The position numbers and the translations under genes are program-made. Positions 5,649-8,488 of a DNA stretch of 8,488 nt are shown here, piece after piece. The stretch covers positions 1 to 8,488 of the forward strand of contig JAJUGM010000131.1 in the NCBI GenBank assembly GCA_029268165.1, read 5' to 3'. How positions within the stretch are numbered: the stretch's first letter is position 1; each line of letters begins with the position of its first letter. Under the pieces are notes generated by a model, which did no database searches, had not been told where the DNA came from, and saw only the letters and a list, made by a program, of their open reading frames with translations. The stretch is from Bacteroidota bacterium (GTDB lineage: Bacteria > Bacteroidota > Bacteroidia > Bacteroidales > UBA10428).

Positions 5649-7898
5649 ATGTATCGTTTCATACTTTCTTCCCTCAATTTACTGGCCTTCTTTATATTTT
5701 TCACTTTCTACCTGCCATCATCTGGTGCCAGTATTAAAACCCTCCAAACTGACAGCATAAGCAATATTTTAAATTCTTTGTCTGACAGCGCAAAGATTAC
5801 TTTTCTAATTGACCTGAGTAATCAATACCAGCAAAGTGAACCTTCTCAGTCCATTGAACTGGCTCAGAAAGCCCTGAATATTTCCGGTTCGTTAAATAAC
5901 CCCTTTCTGAAAGGAAAAGCCAGTTTAAAAATTGCCGAGTTGTACTTTATCAAAGGGATATATGAGAAAGCAATTTTCTTTTTAATTGAAGCTTTTAACC
6001 ACTTTGAGCAATCAGGTTCAGAAAAAGAATTTGCCTACTGCTGTAATAAAATAGGCCAGGTATATGCTGCAACCGGCAATTTAGCCGAAGCTGGCAGTTA
6101 TTACAATAAGGCTTTATCTATCAATAAAAAACTGAACCTGATACCTGATATTGCGGATAATTATGTCAATATAGGGTCTACATATATAAAAATGGATAGT
6201 ATAGACAAGGGATTATCCTATTTTCTTATTTCATATATGATATTTGATAGCCTTAAAATGGAAGATAAAAAGGCAAATCTCCTTGTTCAGCTCGGAGAAG
6301 GTTATTACCGGATTCAGAAATATCCGCAATCACTTAATTGCTATTATCAGGTAAAGGAAATATCCCGGAAAAATAATAATCTTTATTTACTTGCCCTTGC
6401 TAAAAGCAGAATCGGGAAAGTATACCTGAAAATGAACAATATTCCTGCGGCCCTAAAATATTCGAATGAAAGCCTGCTTGCGACAACTATGTTAAAAACT
6501 CCTGACATAGCATGTGAAACCTATAAAAATCTTTCAGACTTATTTGCTGCTACTCAGCAATACGATAAAGCATATAACTATTTCGTGCTATTCAAACAAT
6601 ACTCTGATTCGTTATTGAATCATGAAAAAACCCGATTGATTCAGGAAATGCAGGCTAAATACGACCTGGCGCAGAAGGAAAAAGAAAATGATTTGCTGAA
6701 ACAACAAAACCTTAATAAAACTTATACCATCAGAAGAATAACCATTGTGACAATTATAATCATTTTTCTTTTCATTGCCTCAGTAATATTAACCATAATG
6801 ATGATCAGGCTGATTAAGCGTTATAGGATGCTGAATTTAAAACTCGCACAACAAAGCAAGGAGCTGGAAGATCTGAATGACCAGAAAGATAAATTCTTTT
6901 CTTTTGTCGCACACAACCTGAAAAATCCTTTTAATACCATCATGGGATTTTCAGAACTTATACTTACAAAAGGAGATATACATGATTATGAAAAAATGGA
7001 GCGTTATGCCAAACATATTCTTATTCTTTCCACACATGTCCATAAAATACTTGAAAACTTGCTTGAATGGTCGCGCCTGCAGCGAAGAAATTTTGAATAC
7101 AAACCGGAAAGAATTGAAATCGCCAGCCTTATAAAAGATGTAATTGAAATGAATTATAAAGAGGCTAAAAGAAAAATAATTGAATTGTCATATGATGTTT
7201 CGGATAATTTACTGATATATGCCGATCGATTTATGATAAGTATTGTTATGCAGAACCTGCTTTCAAATGCGCTCAATTTTACTCCTTCATCAGGCCGGAT
7301 TACCATTGTAGGGAGAGAGAAGGATATGAAAGCAGAGATTTCAGTAATTGATACAGGCATAGGCATAGCACCTGAAGACCTCTCAAAGCTGTTCCGTATT
7401 GATGCTCATCCGGCCAAAATTGGTACGACTGAATCAAAAGGTGCCGGACTTGGTCTGGTTATCTGCAAAGAAATGATACAACGTTGCAATGGTGAAATAT
7501 CAATTAAAAGTGAACTTTCAAAAGGCACTACTGTATCATTTACTGTACCTCTGTACCAGGAAAAATTACTAAACGGCATGGATCTGAAAAAACTTATTCC
7601 TGATTTTATAGAAGAAATGAGAGACGATATGACCCGTTTTGGAAAATTACCCGCAGCATTCATTGAAACATGCAATTCATCGCTCCTGCCAAGATATAAT
7701 GAGGTAAGGTCAGCCATGTCACTTGAAAATATTAATGATTTTGCATCAGAAATCCATAATACAGGAGAAAAATATAACATCCCATCTTTTATTCATTTTG
7801 GCGATCATCTTTCATCCCTCACGCAGACCCATCAGATTGATAAGATTCTGAAAATACTGCCTGAATTTAAGAAAATGCTTGAAACGCTTGAAGCGTAA
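5649..7898 (+). CDS. TPR-containing transmembrane sensor histidine kinase with HPt-like C-terminal domain
   Basis: A 749-residue sensor kinase. Residues 1-27 look like a signal peptide (MYRFILSSLNLLAFFIFFTF, then SSGA). About seven tetratricopeptide repeats fill residues 40-325, probably periplasmic, with repeats such as AYCCNKIGQVYAATGNLAEA. A coiled coil (MQAKYDLAQKEKENDLLKQQ) leads to one membrane helix at about 364-386, then a second coiled coil with QQSKELEDLNDQKDKFF. The dimerisation/phospho-acceptor helix contains FVAHNLKNPFNTI with His422. The ATPase domain has the N-box QNLLSNALNF (535-544), G1 DTGIG (568-572) and G2 GAGLGL (598-603), so it should be active. From about residue 644 a helical segment of some 105 residues resembles the HPt-like domain seen at the end of Bacteroidota hybrid kinases. 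The HPt phospho-accepting His is not in its canonical setting; the nearby His703 is off register. A receiver gene follows 133 nt downstream. The stimulus is unknown. Confidence 0.93.
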   Translation: MYRFILSSLNLLAFFIFFTFYLPSSGASIKTLQTDSISNILNSLSDSAKITFLIDLSNQYQQSEPSQSIELAQKALNISGSLNNPFLKGKASLKIAELYFIKGIYEKAIFFLIEAFNHFEQSGSEKEFAYCCNKIGQVYAATGNLAEAGSYYNKALSINKKLNLIPDIADNYVNIGSTYIKMDSIDKGLSYFLISYMIFDSLKMEDKKANLLVQLGEGYYRIQKYPQSLNCYYQVKEISRKNNNLYLLALAKSRIGKVYLKMNNIPAALKYSNESLLATTMLKTPDIACETYKNLSDLFAATQQYDKAYNYFVLFKQYSDSLLNHEKTRLIQEMQAKYDLAQKEKENDLLKQQNLNKTYTIRRITIVTIIIIFLFIASVILTIMMIRLIKRYRMLNLKLAQQSKELEDLNDQKDKFFSFVAHNLKNPFNTIMGFSELILTKGDIHDYEKMERYAKHILILSTHVHKILENLLEWSRLQRRNFEYKPERIEIASLIKDVIEMNYKEAKRKIIELSYDVSDNLLIYADRFMISIVMQNLLSNALNFTPSSGRITIVGREKDMKAEISVIDTGIGIAPEDLSKLFRIDAHPAKIGTTESKGAGLGLVICKEMIQRCNGEISIKSELSKGTTVSFTVPLYQEKLLNGMDLKKLIPDFIEEMRDDMTRFGKLPAAFIETCNSSLLPRYNEVRSAMSLENINDFASEIHNTGEKYNIPSFIHFGDHLSSLTQTHQIDKILKILPEFKKMLETLEA

Positions 7899-8031
7899 GA
7901 CTTTTATTCAATAAAAACAATATTCATTTTTTAAAAATCAGACCAACTGTTAAAAACTTATTATTAATTCGGGTTGATATTTCATAAAAAAGCCTTTTTT
8001 TTATTGCCTGATAAAACTAACCATTTTCTCA

Positions 8032-8488
8032 ATGATTAATTCAATGGTGAGCCCTTTTGTTTCATTAACCGGACCAGGGCAGAAAAAGCACAATATCCTG
8101 CTTGTGGATGATATTCCAAGCAATCTGAATTATCTGAGCGATGTGCTTCATAAAGAGGGTTTCGGTATTATGCTTGCAACCACAGGTAAGGAAGCCTTAA
8201 TGGCAGCCCGTCGTGAATTACCCGATCTCATTCTGTTAGATATTGCACTGCCCGAAATGGATGGATATGAAGTCAGTTGTGAACTGAAAAAAGACCCCTT
8301 TACACAGGATATACCGGTCATCTTCCTTACAGCCCGGACAGAACATGAAGATATAATAAAAGGTTTCGAGGTGGGAGCTGCCGATTATATTATTAAACCC
8401 TTTACATACAGTGAACTTGTTGCCAGAATAAAAACGCAGCTTGAACTCAGGAAAAAGAACAAAGAACTGCGTTATATTAATATGCGCC
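8032..8488 (+). CDS. Response regulator receiver-domain protein (partial, C-terminus beyond window)
   Basis: An open frame from the ATG at 8032 to the right edge gives 152 residues. Residues about 20-137 form a complete CheY-like receiver domain. HNILLVDDIPSN carries the acidic pair Asp26/Asp27; LILLDIALPEMDGYE has phospho-acceptor Asp70; FLTA has Thr100; DYIIKPF has Lys122. After it a charged helix (LELRKKNKELRYINMR) looks like the coiled-coil linker that in Bacteroidota joins a receiver to a histidine-kinase, PP2C or diguanylate-cyclase output domain. No DNA-binding domain is visible before the edge, so the output is undetermined. The first 19 residues are a non-domain extension, and a second in-frame ATG at 8044 (Met5) is an alternative start. 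It lies 133 nt downstream of the TPR histidine kinase on the same strand, making the two a likely signalling pair. Confidence 0.9.
   Translation, partial: MINSMVSPFVSLTGPGQKKHNILLVDDIPSNLNYLSDVLHKEGFGIMLATTGKEALMAARRELPDLILLDIALPEMDGYEVSCELKKDPFTQDIPVIFLTARTEHEDIIKGFEVGAADYIIKPFTYSELVARIKTQLELRKKNKELRYINMR

Noticed and set aside
7755..7757. His703 of the kinase as a second phospho-acceptor (true HPt His)
   Set aside because: The surrounding motif lacks the HxLKG pattern and the His is out of register by one; kept only as a question in the findings.
7154..7780. Two minus-strand open frames (7154-7366 and 7406-7780) inside the histidine kinase gene
   Set aside because: Both are antisense to the HATPase and C-terminal regions of a clear kinase and have no recognisable product.
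7884..7896. Palindrome ACGCTTGAAGCGT at the end of the kinase gene, considered as a terminator or operator
   Set aside because: The arms are only 5-6 bp with a 1-3 nt centre, it lies inside the coding sequence and no T-tract follows directly; it is likely due to the repeated 'LETLEA' codons.
7986..8002. A6-GCC-T8 motif before the receiver gene, considered as a terminator
   Set aside because: The stem would be entirely A-U with a 3-nt loop and too weak; it looks like ordinary AT-rich spacer.
1..8488. CRISPR arrays, tRNA/rRNA genes, insertion sequences, att sites, phage or defence genes
   Set aside because: No regularly spaced repeats, tRNA-like folds, transposase motifs, terminal inverted repeats or recognisable defence domains were seen on either strand.

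Overview
The window looks like an ordinary chromosomal segment from a member of the Bacteroidota, probably Bacteroidales-like. The DNA is AT-rich. Start codons are preceded by A/T-rich stretches without Shine-Dalgarno sequences. Four genes have exact matches to the Bacteroidota -7 promoter element TAnnTTTG just upstream. The protein set also fits: a TPR-type membrane histidine kinase, a small acidic conserved protein, a DUF486-type membrane protein and a Bacteroidota-flavoured purine nucleoside phosphorylase.

Layout. 1-1630 (minus) is the N-terminal 543 codons of a large membrane-anchored protein of DUF3352-like type; it runs off the left edge. A 250-bp divergent intergenic region follows, then ung (uracil-DNA glycosylase, plus) and, 18 nt later, a RimJ/RimL-SpeG-like GNAT acetyltransferase (plus). 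A small acidic protein of unknown function (minus, GTG start) converges on the GNAT gene and diverges from a DUF486/DMT-family membrane protein (plus). A terminator-like hairpin begins right after that stop codon. Next comes a metal-dependent cyclase/kynurenine-formamidase-family hydrolase (plus), converging on a trimeric-type purine nucleoside phosphorylase (minus). Divergent from the latter is a 749-residue TPR-transmembrane sensor histidine kinase (plus), followed 133 nt later by a response-regulator receiver protein that runs off the right edge.

How the genes relate. Only the last two form an obvious functional unit: a membrane sensor kinase with an N-terminal TPR region and a receiver protein probably acting in the same phosphorelay. 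The others look like independent housekeeping or accessory genes (DNA uracil repair, acetylation, purine salvage, a hydrolase). There is no sign of a mobile element, phage, CRISPR array, RNA gene, defence island or biosynthetic cluster. No intergenic stretch exceeds 300 bp; the longest is 1631-1880. The points most worth a second look are the non-canonical HPt-like C-terminus of the kinase, an Asp at the purine-specificity position of the phosphorylase, promoter elements so close to start codons that the mRNAs may be nearly leaderless, and the truncated DUF3352-like gene. I did not find evidence for a wholly new system.
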